From assembly GCA_942159475.1 (NCBI GenBank), contig OW804097.1, forward strand, positions 117,340,789 to 117,404,788: DNA of 64,000 nucleotides. Reading direction: 5' to 3'. A program made the translations under genes and the position numbers. Shown here in pieces: positions 11,645 through 23,180 of this stretch (positions are counted from its first letter, which is position 1; every line of letters begins with the position of its first letter). A model generated the notes under the pieces. The model made no database searches, was not told the DNA's origin, and was given only the letters and a program-made list of their open reading frames with translations. The DNA comes from Sthenelais limicola. Taxonomy: Eukaryota > Annelida > Polychaeta > Phyllodocida > Sigalionidae.

Positions 11645-11790
11645 TAGAAATATTGGGGGAGTTATGTATGTTATTTTATCGATACCATATGCTGTGTTTT
11701 AACTATACGAAATCTTACACAGAGATTTCCAATTATGGGACTTTGATATGGAAATCTATAAGTGCCTGTTTATCAATTCAATTATCTTAA
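11645..11790 (+). repeat. dispersed repeat M, copy 1
   Basis: About 140 bp beginning TTGGGGGAGTTATGTATG and matching 17808-17945 closely (shared ACACAGAGATTTCCA and GACTTTGATATGGAAATCTA). Non-coding. At the second copy a tRNA-Tyr-like half lies directly upstream. Confidence 0.8.
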
Positions 11791-11954
11791 TACTAACACA
11801 CTAACTATTTCATTACAATAAAATACTATAGACAATGTTCAAGGTAAATACTAACTTTGAAAGATAATAGCCTTATTAGTTTCTGCAACTATACATAATC
11901 GTAGAATGTATTTGACGATTATTTTATCCGATCTTTCACTAATACCAGACATTA

Positions 11955-12365
11955 ATGTGATGTGTTTCAGGAAAATGAGTCATAAGTCGCAAAATGGATA
12001 TCTTTCAAAGTGTTTCTTTCACAAGATCTCTTTATTGAAATGTTCTGATTTTCAGGGGGTTTAGCAGTTATAGTCATATGAATCCATGTACCAAATTTCG
12101 GGACATTATATTAAATATATCATTGCGTTTTGAAGGCATTCTTATGGAGTATATTTAGTTACTTTACTGGTTTACCCAGCCAGAAACATTGCAAATTTTT
12201 TTTTCAAAAATATAAATATCAAACTTAAAATATAGAAATACATGTTAGGTACCCTAGTGTTTACTATCATTGGAATCAGCTTGACCTCCTCTTTACAAAT
12301 ATGATGATATCTCAAAATCCATATTTTGCAACTTATGACTCATTTTCCTAAAACGGATCACATAT
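11955..12365 (+). mobile_element. TE-B complete copy
   Basis: Both termini present, about 410 bp. Right terminus reads CCTAAAACGGATCACAT. Interior is close to the copies at 39258 and 15769. Confidence 0.85.
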
Positions 12366-12752
12366 TATTTATGAATATCCCCTAATCAATACATTTGTAC
12401 ACCACGCCCGCGAGAGATATCTTGGCACCAATATCACCTGACCAGACGAGTATGGCTGGGAATATATCTTAGTTGGAGGTCACCCCCGTGGGTAAAAGAG
12501 TATAACATTATCGACCAATGAGAACCTGGAATTTATTTCCTTCTGTCGGCCCCCGGCTGTCCATATCGGAAGAAATGCCGACCAGATATCAACTCTCTCA
12601 TATTTTATACTTAGATGTGATCCTGGTTTATTCACCTAGAAATAAGGCCCTTTCTTGGCAAATATGCTGCAATGGGGCACACATATATACCACTGCTACG
12701 TGTACATGCAAGAGAATCTAGCTGTGTTCCCGATGAGACAATTTGTTTTCAA

Positions 12753-13098
12753 TAGGGGATTTGCATGTCTCACTGCGCATGTCTACTGCAGTGCATGTTG
12801 GGATGGATTCTGTTGAAATCTGACAGAAATATTTGGCATAATTTTTATCGAAAATCGCAAGAATGTTTTCAACAATACTGCAGCTTGTATAAATGATCTA
12901 TGAAAACCAAATGCATGATGGGAAAGATGGGGCCTTGTGTCATGGAAATATGTATATACACATGGATATTGATATTAGAGCATTGATAAATACTCCATGC
13001 TGAACATGGCATGTTTTCTATAGATTTTAGACTGTACCATTAGTCCCATAATTCCATGCGAATCAAGATTCAAAATGGCGGCTATGCAACTCCCCTAT
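12753..13098 (-). mobile_element. TE-D element, copy 1
   Basis: TE-D family: about 345 bp with inverted termini TAGGGGATTTGCAT, flanked by TA. I call plus the orientation starting TTGCATAGCCGCCATTTTG. Reversed, complete copy. Non-coding; open frames here are incidental. Confidence 0.8.
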
Positions 13099-13356
13099 TA
13101 TGGATTCTATTCAACAGAAAAGGGCTCTCTGAGAAAAATATGATTCACATTTCAATTTCCTGTATTCTCTGAACCAATTAAGTTTTATTAAGAATTTGTA
13201 TACAGCTTATCCTCGGACAAGCGACATCATACAGTACTATAGTAAGGCACATGTTTTGATAAATGTTAAATAATAATGTGAGGCCATTGACATACTGGGA
13301 TATGGGCTCACGGTATGTAAATCAATAGTTATGATTCACCGTGCAGCAATCTATAG

Positions 13357-13731
13357 CTATTATGAAACGAGAAACAACACAGTAATTAATTTTAATGATT
13401 TTATTAATCATTTGGGAAACATATGTTATATGGTATTCTGTTGTAGAAGTGTCAGTTCAGGTAAGGATTTGCTTGAATCGATGAGAGTCAGTGTCCGTAA
13501 GAGTTAGGTTAAGAAGCACTTATATATTCCCACGAAGTATTCAGAGAATACTAGAGTCTTGTTTTAGGGTGGTGGGTGGGAAGAAAATTTCAGAGTCCGT
13601 TAATGGCGGACGGTGAAAGTTCAGACGAGGAAGGTGAACGTCAGATGGATACGTCACGTACGTCAGTGCTGAATGACTGTGTCTTATTCCCGCCACAATG
13701 AGCCGATATCGCTCATAGCGATATCAGCCAT
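13357..13731 (-). mobile_element. solo terminal (A/B2) relic of a second Ngaro-type element
   Basis: The sequence parallels the terminal repeats of the intact element at 27241-27578. The left part, ATTATGAAACGAGAAAC then CACAGTAATTAATTTTA, matches B (CATTATAAGACGGAAAAC then CACAGATTTTAATTAA). The right part, GGTGGGTGGGAAGAAAATTT and later TTATTCCCGCCACAATGA, matches A (GGTGGGCGGGAACAAAATTT and TTCTCCCGCCATAATGA). A hairpin ends both: GATATCGC TCATA GCGATATC here, GGGAATT...AATTCCC there. Length is 375 bp against 338 bp for A2+B2. No ORFs remain. This is what A1 x A2 recombination would leave, the analogue of a solo LTR. Sequence divergence shows it came from a different, older lineage. Confidence 0.7.
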
Positions 13732-13899
13732 ATTATGACTAGTTGCTTAAATGCCCAATCAACCGTAAACATAATCTTTATAATCAGGCTAATCTGTGGT
13801 AATGTCAGCGATTGAAAACAATTGAAAACTCTACAAATTAGAGAACATGCAGGGTTCTCTTTTGAAAGACAGTTCGTTTGCTGTGCAATACGAGGAGGG

Positions 13900-14225
13900 A
13901 GTGAGTGAGATTGGTTGCTGCTTTACGCCCTTATCAACACATTTAATATGGTTATATCAAGGGCGGGAGAGCTGAGAGGGAGTGAGTGAGATTGGTTGCT
14001 GCTTTACGCCCTTATCAACACATTTAATACAGTTATATCAAGGGCGGGAGAGCTGAGAGGGAGTGACTGAGATTGGTTGCTGCTTTACGCCCTTATCAAC
14101 ACATTTAATATGGTTATATCAAGGGCGGGAGAGCTGAGAGTGAGTGAGTGAGATTGGTTGCTTTACGCCCTTATCAACACATTTAATACAGTTATATCAA
14201 GGGCGGGAGAGCTGAGAGGGAGGCA
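13900..14225. repeat. 82-bp tandem array, four units
   Basis: Units carry GTGAGTGAGATTGGTTGC, then CTTTACGCCCTTATCAACAC, an ATTTAATAYRGTTATATCAA block and GGGCGGGAGAGCTGAGAG. CTTTACGCCCTT and AAGGGCG sit as inverted motifs in each unit. Followed by a purine-rich tail (GATAGAGAAGAAGG) shared with the array at 36900. Confidence 0.9.
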
Positions 14226-14310
14226 GTTTATGATCATACCCAGGAAATAGAGATAGAGAAGAAGGGAGAGAGAGACAGAGAAAAGAGACAGAAAGGCACT
14301 TTATGGGCAT
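14226..14310. repeat. purine-rich tail of the 82-bp array
   Basis: GCAGTTTATGATCATACCCA followed by GAGAGA-type sequence. The same tail follows the array at 37235-37317, so array plus tail moved or duplicated as one unit. Confidence 0.75.
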
Positions 14311-14645
14311 ACCCAGGATCAAGTGCGCAATACAATCTAACAGAATAATACCAGAAAAACACAGCAATAACCGGTGTCCAATTTGGTACATCGTATCCGT
14401 AGGTAGTAGCCAGGCAATATATAACTCACATCAATTACAGAATTAGAGGCCTTTTTTGTTTAATGGGGTGAACAACAATTTGCGACAGAAAGAATGAATC
14501 TAGGTACTAATGTCACGAAGGAGCAACTGCCGGCCATGTGCCGTGTATTTTATGGAGGAAAGGTAGGTGTGGGTATCACACACAGGCATAATACAGGCAT
14601 AAAACCCGGGATAACACTTGTCTGGGTGTCGCTATGAGAGTATTT

Positions 14646-14880
14646 GGGTCAGATTTTCAGAAAATGTACAATTCACCATCACCAAACTCCTCAAATAACC
14701 CAAATTTCAGACAAAAATAAAGTTCAAAATACTGTTCAACCTAACCAAACAGATTGCTAGAATCAATGCAATGCCAAATATACTCGAATTTACCTGGTAT
14801 TGGCCAAATTGCAGCCTAATTTAGCAGAATTTACTAAATGTGCACAGCTGCCAGTTGTACATTTTCTGAAAATCTGACCC
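14646..14880 (-). mobile_element. TE-A copy, subfamily A1
   Basis: Complete; flanks TATT left and ATAT right, so no clean target duplication remains. Confidence 0.85.
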
Positions 14881-15040
14881 ATATAGGACCTTGCACCAGC
14901 ATGCTAAGACCATAATCCTCATGTTGCCATGGAAATCTCCCAGAGCGTTGCCGCCCCGGCTGACCAGCCTTATTTTGTAGATACAGATGGATAGAGGGGC
15001 TAGACACAGGAGGGGCAAAGTGGGTAACATCGAGTTATTA

Positions 15041-15270
15041 GGGTCAGATTTTCAGAAAACGTACAATTGTCAGCTGTACACATTTAGTAAATTCTGCTAA
15101 ATTAGGCTGCAATTTGATCAATACTAGGTAAATTCGGGTATATTTGGCATTGCATTGATTCTAGCAATCCGTTTGGTTAGGTTGAACTGTATTTTGAACT
15201 TTATTTTCGTCTGAAATTTGGGTTATTGAAAGGGATTGTTGAAATTGAATTGTACATTTTCATTTCACCC
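15041..15270 (+). mobile_element. TE-A copy with degraded right end
   Basis: Left terminus intact; the right terminus is reduced to TTGTACATTTTC followed by ATTTCACCC. Confidence 0.8.
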
Positions 15271-15768
15271 AGATACAGTTGGATCGAGTTATAATGTGCT
15301 GGGCGTAGGAATTACTCCAATTGGATCTTTGTGGATGGATACAAAGTTCCCTCAAGTTATAGCTAGGAATCATCCATCATCTGAAGAGAAGCTATGTTGG
15401 CGTTTCTAATGTAATCCCTGATTTATCTTCAGTGATTAATTAGAGCAGGATTAATTAATTGAAAGTTCTGCCTTTATTTAAGTGTTGGAGTGCAATGGTT
15501 GCAGCTGTGGAAGGTTTCAGACTATGTTAGGACGACATTAGTTTTAGGTTACCATTAGTGTTAGGACCATGCCTGCTATTCTTGTTAGGAATAATAATAA
15601 TAGATTTTTATTTCCATATCATATTTACAACAATTGTCATACAATGTAGAATTAAAAGAGAGAAACCTATGGAAAGAGGAATAATCTCTGTGACAGTCAC
15701 AGCTCTTCCGAATATCCCTTAAATCATAATAATATTAGGATAATTAAAGCTATTCTCTAACAATAACA
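15271..15768. other. spacer without recognisable gene
   Basis: Nothing recognised. Confidence 0.4.
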
Positions 15769-16178
15769 TATGTGATCTGTTTCAGGAAAATGAGTCATAA
15801 GTCGCAAAATGGATACTTTTCAAAGTAATTTATTTATAAAATATCTTTGTTGGAATATTCTAATTTTTGGGGTGCTTAATGCTGCTAGTAACATTAATAC
15901 GTGTACAAGATTTCAAGGCAATGTATTAAATATATCTATGCATTTTCAAGGTCGTCTTATGGAGTATATTTAAGTACTTCATTAATAATCCACCCAAAAA
16001 TATTAATAACTTTTTTTTCAAAAATAATGATATGAAACTTAAATCATAGAAACACTACTTATATGACCTATTGTTTAATACCATTAGAATCGGCTTGATC
16101 TCATCTTTTCAAATATGACAATATCTCAAAATCCGTTTTATGCGACTTGTGACTCATTTCCCTGTAATGCAACACATA
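15769..16178 (+). mobile_element. TE-B complete copy
   Basis: Starts TGTGATCTGTTTCAGG, ends CTGTAATGCAACACATAT. Closest in interior to the copies at 22767 and 42096 (shared TTTTTGGGGTGCTTAAT). Confidence 0.85.
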
Positions 16179-16262
16179 TTATCCCAAGGAAAACATGTCT
16201 TAATTCTGTGATTATGCCCCATCATTATTTCCTTTCATACCGGTTGTATCGAGTGTTAACTA

Positions 16263-16497
16263 GGGTCAGATTTTCAGAAAATGTACAATTGGCAGCTCTA
16301 CACATCTATTAAATTCTTCAAAATGACGCTGCAATTTGGCCAATACTAAGTAAATTCGAGTATATTTGGCATAACATTGATTCTAGCAAGCTGTTAGGTT
16401 AGGTTGAACTGTATTCTGAACTATATTTTCGTCTTAAATTTGGGTTATTTGAGAAGATTGGTGAGGGTGAATTGTACATTTTCTGTAAATCTGACCC
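16263..16497 (+). mobile_element. TE-A copy, subfamily A1
   Basis: Complete; right terminus CTGTAAATCTGACCC. Confidence 0.85.
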
Positions 16498-17323
16498 GTT
16501 ACTGTGAGATACCTTTGTTCAAGTGTCTGATTTTAATGATTTGTTCCTATTAGGGAAGCACATCCCCACATCAACTTTTTTTAATTCCACATGCTTACTT
16601 TTTTTCGCGAATGATTTGCACCTCGGCTTCTTATTTTTCAACCATTTTTATGTCTGCTTTTAAAAAGCCTTTCATGGGTTCTGTTCAAAATGTCACATGA
16701 CAAGTTGGATGTGGGCAGGCAAAGCCTTTAGCGTCATGTTCAAGGTCACAGACGCCAACTCTTGTCTACTTCTTCCATTCAGAATCTGAATCACCCTCAA
16801 GGACTCTACACACAGGAGCCATATGTCATACCATATATCATATCCACTGAATCTTGGACCAATATTACAATACAAACATCTAACCATAAACTCTGGAAGA
16901 CCTGCGAATGAAAATCCGCAGATGGAAATTATTCTTATATGGCTTGTAAAATAATTGTCCGATTTTTGGAAGTGATGTAAAAAAAATCTGGAAATAAAAC
17001 TATTACAAACTATTACAACTCTGGGAACAAAGGAAATTTATTATTCACCATCATCCATGTTGACTATATAAAGCTACCATTATGTCCACTGGACTAGATG
17101 AGTAGGAGGATATATACCATATATAGGGACAATCATACAGGATTATTACGCAATATATTCATTATCTGAATATAGGACCAAAGTCTTTAAGCTTCGTATG
17201 CCTCAACCATGTTCCAGGTGAGTTTTCTAGACATATCTTGACTTTAGATTCGGAGTAACATATGGTAGAAATCCTACTCTTCTTGTTAAAGTATTGCTTC
17301 ATCAGGTATTAAATGTGTTGTAT
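16498..17323. other. spacer without recognisable gene
   Basis: No supported gene on either strand; short frames only. Confidence 0.4.
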
Positions 17324-17548
17324 GGGTCAGATTTTCAGAAAATGTACAATTGGCAGCTGTACACATTTAGTAAATTCTGCTAAATTAGGCTGCAATTTGG
17401 TTAATATTAGGTAAATTCGAGTATATTCGGCATTGTATTGATTATAGCAATCTGTTTGGTTAGGTTAAATTATATTTTGAACTTTACATTCTTCTGAAAT
17501 TTGGGTTATTTGAGAAGATGAATTGTACATTTTATGAAAATCTGGCCC
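17324..17548 (+). mobile_element. TE-A copy, subfamily A1
   Basis: A deletion of about 10 bp removes the GGATTGGTGAAG block near the right terminus, which reads CTGGCCC. Confidence 0.85.
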
Positions 17549-17743
17549 ATATCTAGGTTGATGGGAAAGATCCCCTGTGACCATTGGGTCACGGCCTCAG
17601 CCCCATTCTTAGGGTTTCTTATACTATACGGTAGAAGGTTCTCACAGACAGGTGTCATCGCCATCTCAGCCATCATTCCTCTCTATCATAAATGTAGTCC
17701 CCTGGGTGGCAGGATCTGGTTATGAAAAGCTGACATTTTGCCA

Positions 17744-17791
17744 GCCTAGATAGCTCAGTAGGTTGAGCATTGGAATGTAAATCCAAAAGTC
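17744..17791 (+). pseudogene. tRNA-Tyr-like 5' half (SINE head or tRNA pseudogene)
   Basis: The layout fits a tRNA: a 7-nt 5' acceptor strand GCCTAGA, TA, D-stem GCTC (17753-17756) with GAGC (17765-17768) and loop AGTAGGTT (a good A box), then anticodon stem TTGGA/TCCAA around loop ATGTAAA, giving anticodon GTA (Tyr). The T arm (GGTTCRANNCC, B box) and the 3' acceptor strand are absent. Repeat M starts where they should be. It cannot be a working tRNA. It may be a decayed tRNA gene or the head of a tRNA-derived SINE. Confidence 0.6.
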
Positions 17792-17807
17792 TCATTTTCC
17801 GTCTATT

Positions 17808-17945
17808 GGGGGAGTTTATGTATGTTATTTTATCGATACCATGCTGTGTTTTAACTACACGAAATCTTACACAGAGATTTCCAAATATGGGACTTTGATA
17901 TGGAAATCTATTAGTGTCTGTTTATCATTTCAATTATCTTGTTAC
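17808..17945 (+). repeat. dispersed repeat M, copy 2
   Basis: Matches 11645-11790 from TTGGGGGAGTT onward. It lies immediately 3' of the tRNA-Tyr-like half. Confidence 0.8.
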
Positions 17946-18047
17946 TACATACGTTCCTAATATATTTAAAGTGGCCTCTTCTCGCTTTCACCTCCAGCAA
18001 TCTCTCTTACATACTATCACAGATGGTATCAGTATCCTACCACATAT

Positions 18048-18338
18048 GGGTCAGATTTTCAGAAAATGTCCAATTTGCATTCACCAATCCTCTCAAATAA
18101 CATACATTTAAGACAGAATTTGACACAATTTGTCTTCAGCAATCCTTTCAAATAACACAAATTTAAGACAATAATGATGTTCAAAATTCAGTTTAACACA
18201 ACCAAACATATCCTTTAAATCAAGGCAATACCAAATATACTCAGATATACCTAGTTTTGACCATTTTTCAGTCTTAATTTAGCAGAATTTACTAGATACG
18301 TAGATCTGCCAATTGTACATTTTCTGAAAAACTGACCG
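18048..18338 (-). mobile_element. TE-A copy with internal duplication
   Basis: Reversed, about 55 bp longer than usual because the CACCAATCCTCTCAAATAAC block is present twice (near 18077 and 18146). Right terminus decayed to CTGACCG. Confidence 0.8.
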
Positions 18339-18719
18339 ATAAATAGATGTACTGCAAGGAGGCTCCCGTCGGGAGGTAGTTAACGATCTAATCTGCGATG
18401 TAGATCCCCTGGCTTGAACGGTGAAAATAAAACCTTGAGTGGCAGGGGAGGAAAACCCAATACTAAATGCAATTACATCCTGAAAATCACTGCGATCCAA
18501 TTACCGCAATACTTCAAATCATATCAGAACCAAGCCGCAGTCTGGAAGATGGCCGGAGGAGGATGCACCATTTCCATGGTAACCAGAAAACGCCTCCTTA
18601 AAAACAATTTCAAATACTAAGAGAAGCAAGCAGTCGTCTTGTGCAGCCATTCATCCGACTTCAGCTGATTGAATATTTTGTATTTCTGCAAACGGAAAAG
18701 ACAGACCTCACCTAATTAA
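18339..18719. other. spacer without recognisable gene
   Basis: No gene recognised. Overlapping short frames on both strands show no domain. Confidence 0.35.
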
Positions 18720-18917
18720 GGGTGGTCTCCACTGGCTGCGATAAGCTCTGTGGTAAGCCTTGCGATGGTTTGTGGTGGTTCTGTAGGTAGTGAGGAATGA
18801 TGAAGTCCTGCCTACATGGATCACTGGCCATGTAGGCAGGACCTCGCCACTTCTCACCATCACAGCACCATCGCAAGGCTTACCGCAGAGGTTACCGCAG
18901 CCAGTGGAGACCACCCT
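18720..18917. mobile_element. TE-C palindromic element, copy 2
   Basis: Clean copy: TTAA precedes GGGTGG and TTTA follows CCACCC. Left and right arms pair over most of their length. Confidence 0.85.
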
Positions 18918-18963
18918 TTATTGAGCAATTTAAAGAACCAGAGCCCGCTTAAATACGAGCGTG

Positions 18964-19341
18964 ATATGGGATTTGAATGTCTCACTGCGCATGTGCATGC
19001 TGGGATAAATTCAGTTAATAAATGGAAGGGGACTGTCGTAGAGGTAACATGTAATGGTATTTATGAATGAATTTATATATATATTTTATTCAGCTGTATA
19101 TTTTATTCAAAGTCTTTTTGAACTGGTCTTTATTCAGGCATGGTTACATGTTTTTCAGGTATCATTTAAGTATTATTAGCTCACAGTAAGATAACCACGA
19201 CTCACCTTACGATGATATACCGTCGTTGTCATTTAATTTAATGGGTATATATATGACACAAGGAGGTATAACATACTGGCATACAACTGCCACAATTCCA
19301 TGCGAATCAAGATTCAGGATGGCGGGCATGCAAGTCCTCTA
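18964..19341 (-). mobile_element. TE-D element with replaced interior, copy 2
   Basis: The left end keeps GTCTCACTGCGCATG and GCATGCTGGGATAAATTC. The right end keeps CAATTCCATGCGAATCAAGA and GCATGCAAGTCC. About 270 bp between them (19021-19290) does not match other copies. Confidence 0.65.
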
Positions 19342-19571
19342 TTAGAATCCAGGGTACAGAGGTCCACAAAAAAGTTAGGAAACCTGGACAGGGAGCGTTC
19401 TTTGTCTATGAGTAACCTGATGCGGCTCTGGGAACACAAGGCTGTGCTTACCCAACGTAACTCATATCAGCATAAGAAGCCAGAATTGCCGATTGCCTAT
19501 CTCATCTTCCTTCCTTCCTTCCAATATTCCTTTCTTCCAAAGGGAACCATGGACTCTATCCATCCATACCT

Positions 19572-19805
19572 GGGTCAGATTTTCAGAAAATTACAATTGG
19601 CAGCTCTACACATTTAGGAAATTTTGCTAAATTTTGCTGAAAAATGATGATTACCGGGTATATCTGAGTATATTTGGGATCGCATTGATTTAAAGTATCA
19701 GTTTTGTTATGTTAAACTGCATTTTGAAGCTCATTTTTGTCTTAAATGGGGGTTATTCGAGACGATTGGTGAAGGCGAATTGTACATTTTCTGGAAATCT
19801 GACCC
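19572..19805 (+). mobile_element. TE-A copy, subfamily A2
   Basis: Complete; one base is lost in the left terminus (GAAAATTACAATTGG). Confidence 0.85.
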
Positions 19806-20211
19806 ACCTATATTAAGAGTCAGATATTCTCAAGGTACGTTACTGCAAGTTCTTCTTAGACTAGACATCTAGCTGAATACAGACACGATGAAAGGTCTTC
19901 ATACATCAAAGGAAACAAGTCATTTCAAATCGAGGATGGGAATGAATTAATGATTTGCTATGGTTTGCTGCTGGCTTTTTGTAATGGGGGGGGGGCATCA
20001 ATTATGATGCAATGTTTGATAAGAGTCGCCATGATATTTCTTTCGCTAAAAAAGAAGTGAAGCAATTAATTTCTTTTGGGGAGGTTGTTTCCCCGGACCA
20101 GGTCTTTCAGCCCCTTATTAATGAATGATTGATATGTTTTGTGTTTGGTATTCTATTCCTGTGGAACGCTCCCGTGGGGCGGTGTATATTGTTTTGTTTG
20201 TTTAAGTATAT
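19806..20211. other. spacer without recognisable gene
   Basis: Contains a poly-G run near 19986-19995; nothing else recognised. Confidence 0.4.
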
Positions 20212-20445
20212 GGGTCAGATTTTCCGAAAATGTACAATTGGCAGCTGTACACATTTAGGAAATTCTGCTACATTAGGCTACAATTTGGTCAATACTAGGT
20301 AAATTCGAGTATATTTGGCATTGCATTGATTCTAGCAATCTGTTTGGTTAGGTTGAACTGTATTTTGAACTTTATTTTCGTCTGAAATGTGGGTTATTTG
20401 AGAGGATTGGTGAAGTTGAATTGTACATTTTCTGAAAATCTGACC
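20212..20445 (+). mobile_element. TE-A copy inserted at the edge of a TE-B copy
   Basis: Subfamily A1 with ATAT on both sides. The right-hand ATAT overlaps the start of the TE-B terminus TATGTGAT, so TE-A appears to have inserted at the end of a pre-existing TE-B. Confidence 0.85.
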
Positions 20446-20447
20446 CA

Positions 20448-20902
20448 TATGTGATCCGTTTTAGGGAAATGTGTCATAAGTCGCAAAATATGGTCTTTGA
20501 GATATCACAATATTTGAAAAGAGGGGGTTAAGCTGATTCCAATGATGGTAGACACTAAGACACCTACTAACTATTTCTATATTTTAAGTTTCATATTGCT
20601 ATATTTGAAAAAAAAAGTTTGCAATGTTTCTGGATGGGTAATTAGCAGTAAAGTAACTAAATGTACTCCATATGAAGGCCTTCAAAACGGAAGGATATAT
20701 TTAATAAAATGTCTTGAAATTTGTTACATAGATATCACGGACTTGTTACATAGATTACAAGTCCGTGCATAGATTTATATGACTATAAGTGCTAAACCCT
20801 CCAAAGATCAGACCATTTGAATAAAGAGATCTTGTGAATAAAACACTTTGAATAATATCAATTTTGCTACCTGTGACTCATTTTCCCGGGCACATCACAT
20901 AT
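20448..20902 (-). mobile_element. TE-B complete reversed copy
   Basis: Starts TGTGATCCGTTTTAGGG and ends CCCGGGCACATCACAT. About 40 bp longer than typical because of a local insertion near 20731-20771. Confidence 0.85.
20721..20767. repeat. combined direct/inverted repeat inside TE-B
   Basis: TTGTTACATAGAT occurs twice (20721-20733, 20744-20756). CACGGACTTG (20736-20745) has an exact inverted copy (20758-20767). The pattern fits a template-switch mutation. Confidence 0.7.
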
Positions 20903-21197
20903 TTAGTTCAGCCTTACAACTATGCGTTTCTCAGTTTTACTGAAACTAATTAAGTCAGGTAATTAGAAATAGGATCGATTTATACTCGAATAACAAAGTT
21001 ATATCATTTAAGTCAAAAGGTACGGGACACAACAGACTCTTTACCAAATTGCAAAAGACACGTAATTAATGTGTAAAGTGTGTTTGTTTAAGTTTGTACG
21101 CTCGGATTTACCTAGAAACCATGCTGTTCTCAGTTTGACCGAGATTATCGAGGCAAACAGTCAGAGAGAGGATCGAGTTACAGGTACAAAGGTATAA

Positions 21198-21275
21198 TAT
21201 GCGATGTGTTTCAGAGAAATACGTCAAAAGTCGCATAATTGATATCTTTCAAAGAGGCTTATTCGCACGATCTCC
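21198..21275 (+). mobile_element. TE-B fragment, left terminus
   Basis: Begins TGCGATGTGTTTCAGAG and follows the family for about 75 bp, then diverges. Confidence 0.7.
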
Positions 21276-21835
21276 TTACGTAATAATGACTAACCACATT
21301 ATTATTTATAATCTAATTACTCTAATTGCTCATCATTAAATTAATTAGGTGCAGTACTATGCAAGTCTAGTAAGAGTTTATATAAGCCAATCTCACAATC
21401 TTATACAAGCCACAGGTAACCACGACCATTATACAATTCAGGTATGTCATGTCTCCTTATAAATAAAATAGCTCTTCACTATTCAATAAATGTCTAGCTC
21501 TTCCATATTCTATATATTTATACAAATTTATACTGTAATCAAGTTTTAACATTATTCAGTGATGGTGTTGTACAAATTCCCAACTTGTTTCCGACAATAT
21601 TTCAGATTTGCATAATTTGACAATGTGATCGAAATAAATGTGTTAAGAAGAACAGGAAGTATTCTTTTACATCATGACGCATCGCTTTTGGTTGCTCTGC
21701 TCGAATTCTAGCCGGCGATGAATTATTCCATCCATTCTAATATTCAGCCACACGTTGCCATGACACTTTTACTCTCAGAGTCCTTTCGAATATTAACATT
21801 TTTTAATCCCTAAACATTAACTATCAACACCATAT
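21276..21835. other. spacer without recognisable gene
   Basis: AT-rich, nothing recognised. Confidence 0.4.
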
Positions 21836-22070
21836 GGGTCAGATTTTCAGAAAATGTACAATTCACCTTCACCAATTTTCTCAAATAACCCTAATTTTAG
21901 ACGAACATAAAGTTCAAAATACAGTTCAACCTAAGCGAACAGATTGCTAGAATCAATGCAATGCCGGATATACTCGAATTTAGCTAGTATTGACCAAATT
22001 GCAGCAGAATTTAGCAGATTTTACTAAATGTGTACAGCTGCCAATTGTAGATTTTCTGAAAATCTGACCC
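21836..22070 (-). mobile_element. TE-A copy, subfamily A1
   Basis: ATAT on both sides. Confidence 0.85.
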
Positions 22071-22363
22071 ATATTTTAAATGGCCTACTGCATCGTTGCA
22101 ATGAAGCTCGACCGAACGAGGCGTCATAAGAATCCTGTAGGCATATTTGTTATCTTGGTAAATATTTATTTAGTGGCGAGAATGAATTTGCCTCCGTCTT
22201 GATAAGCTATCTTATGCAAACATTCTGGTTCATTACAAGCACGAGGATTCTGATAAATATCTTTAATGGATATAGCCGATTTTTGGACCACTGTTTGGGA
22301 TAGACTTGCCCCTTGTAAAGACCATGGAGCTGGGACCGTTTGCATAACAAATCCTCATTCAGC

Positions 22364-22556
22364 CTAGGCCCAAATTTGAGAGAGTCCCTTCAAACGAAGG
22401 AAAGGCCCTCGCCTCAAACCTCAAAGTGCCCTTATAATTCCATTAAAACCGCAAAATGTCATTATATTCCCGCTAGAACGCCGAGTTCTAGGCCAGGAAA
22501 CCGATTAGCGAAGTAGGCTGACATACCATTCTTATGGTAGGTTTGGACCTAGAGTG
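22364..22556 (-). mobile_element. TE-H element, copy 1
   Basis: TE-H family: about 200 bp with ends CTAGGTCCAAAC and GTTTGGACCTAG. The interior carries a GCAAAATGTCATTATATTCC block and a GCGAAGTAGGCTGACATA block. Copies at 38513-38717 and 54484-54691 are in the opposite orientation. Confidence 0.75.
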
Positions 22557-22766
22557 TACTTGAGATTTTCTTTCCTTGGCTACTTTTCCTCGCTAAGCAG
22601 TTGCTAAAGAACTGAAAGTCATTTTACCAAAATTGTAGAGGATTTGTCCCTGCAGGGCTTTGTTACATTTCTCATTTATATTTCGGTGGCCCGCTGATAT
22701 CCTTTGCTGTAGCCACTTCACTTGTTATCGCTCACCCGCCCGTTTTGTTTCGGTCGATTATAAACA

Positions 22767-23180
22767 TATGTGATGGGTTTCAGGAAAATGAGTAATAAGT
22801 CGCAAAATGGATATTTTTCAAAATGATTTATTTATAAGATATCTTTGTTGGAATATTCTACTTTTTGGGGTGCTTAATACTGCTAGTGAAATTAATACTT
22901 GTTCAGAATTTCAAGGCAATGTATTAAATATATCTATGCATTTCTAAGGTCATTTTATGGAGTATATTTAGGTACTTTATTAGTAATTATCCACCCAATA
23001 TATCAATAACTTTTTTTTTCAAAAATAAATATATCAAACTTGTAATATAGAAACACTATTTAGATGTTCTTGATGTTTACTATCATTAGAATCAGCTTGA
23101 GCCCATCTTTCAGATATGATAATATCTCAAAATACATTTTTGGCAACTTGTGACTCATTTTCCTGAAACAGATCACATAT
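22767..23180 (+). mobile_element. TE-B complete copy
   Basis: Both termini present (TGTGATGGGTTTCAGG and CTGAAACAGATCACAT). Confidence 0.85.
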
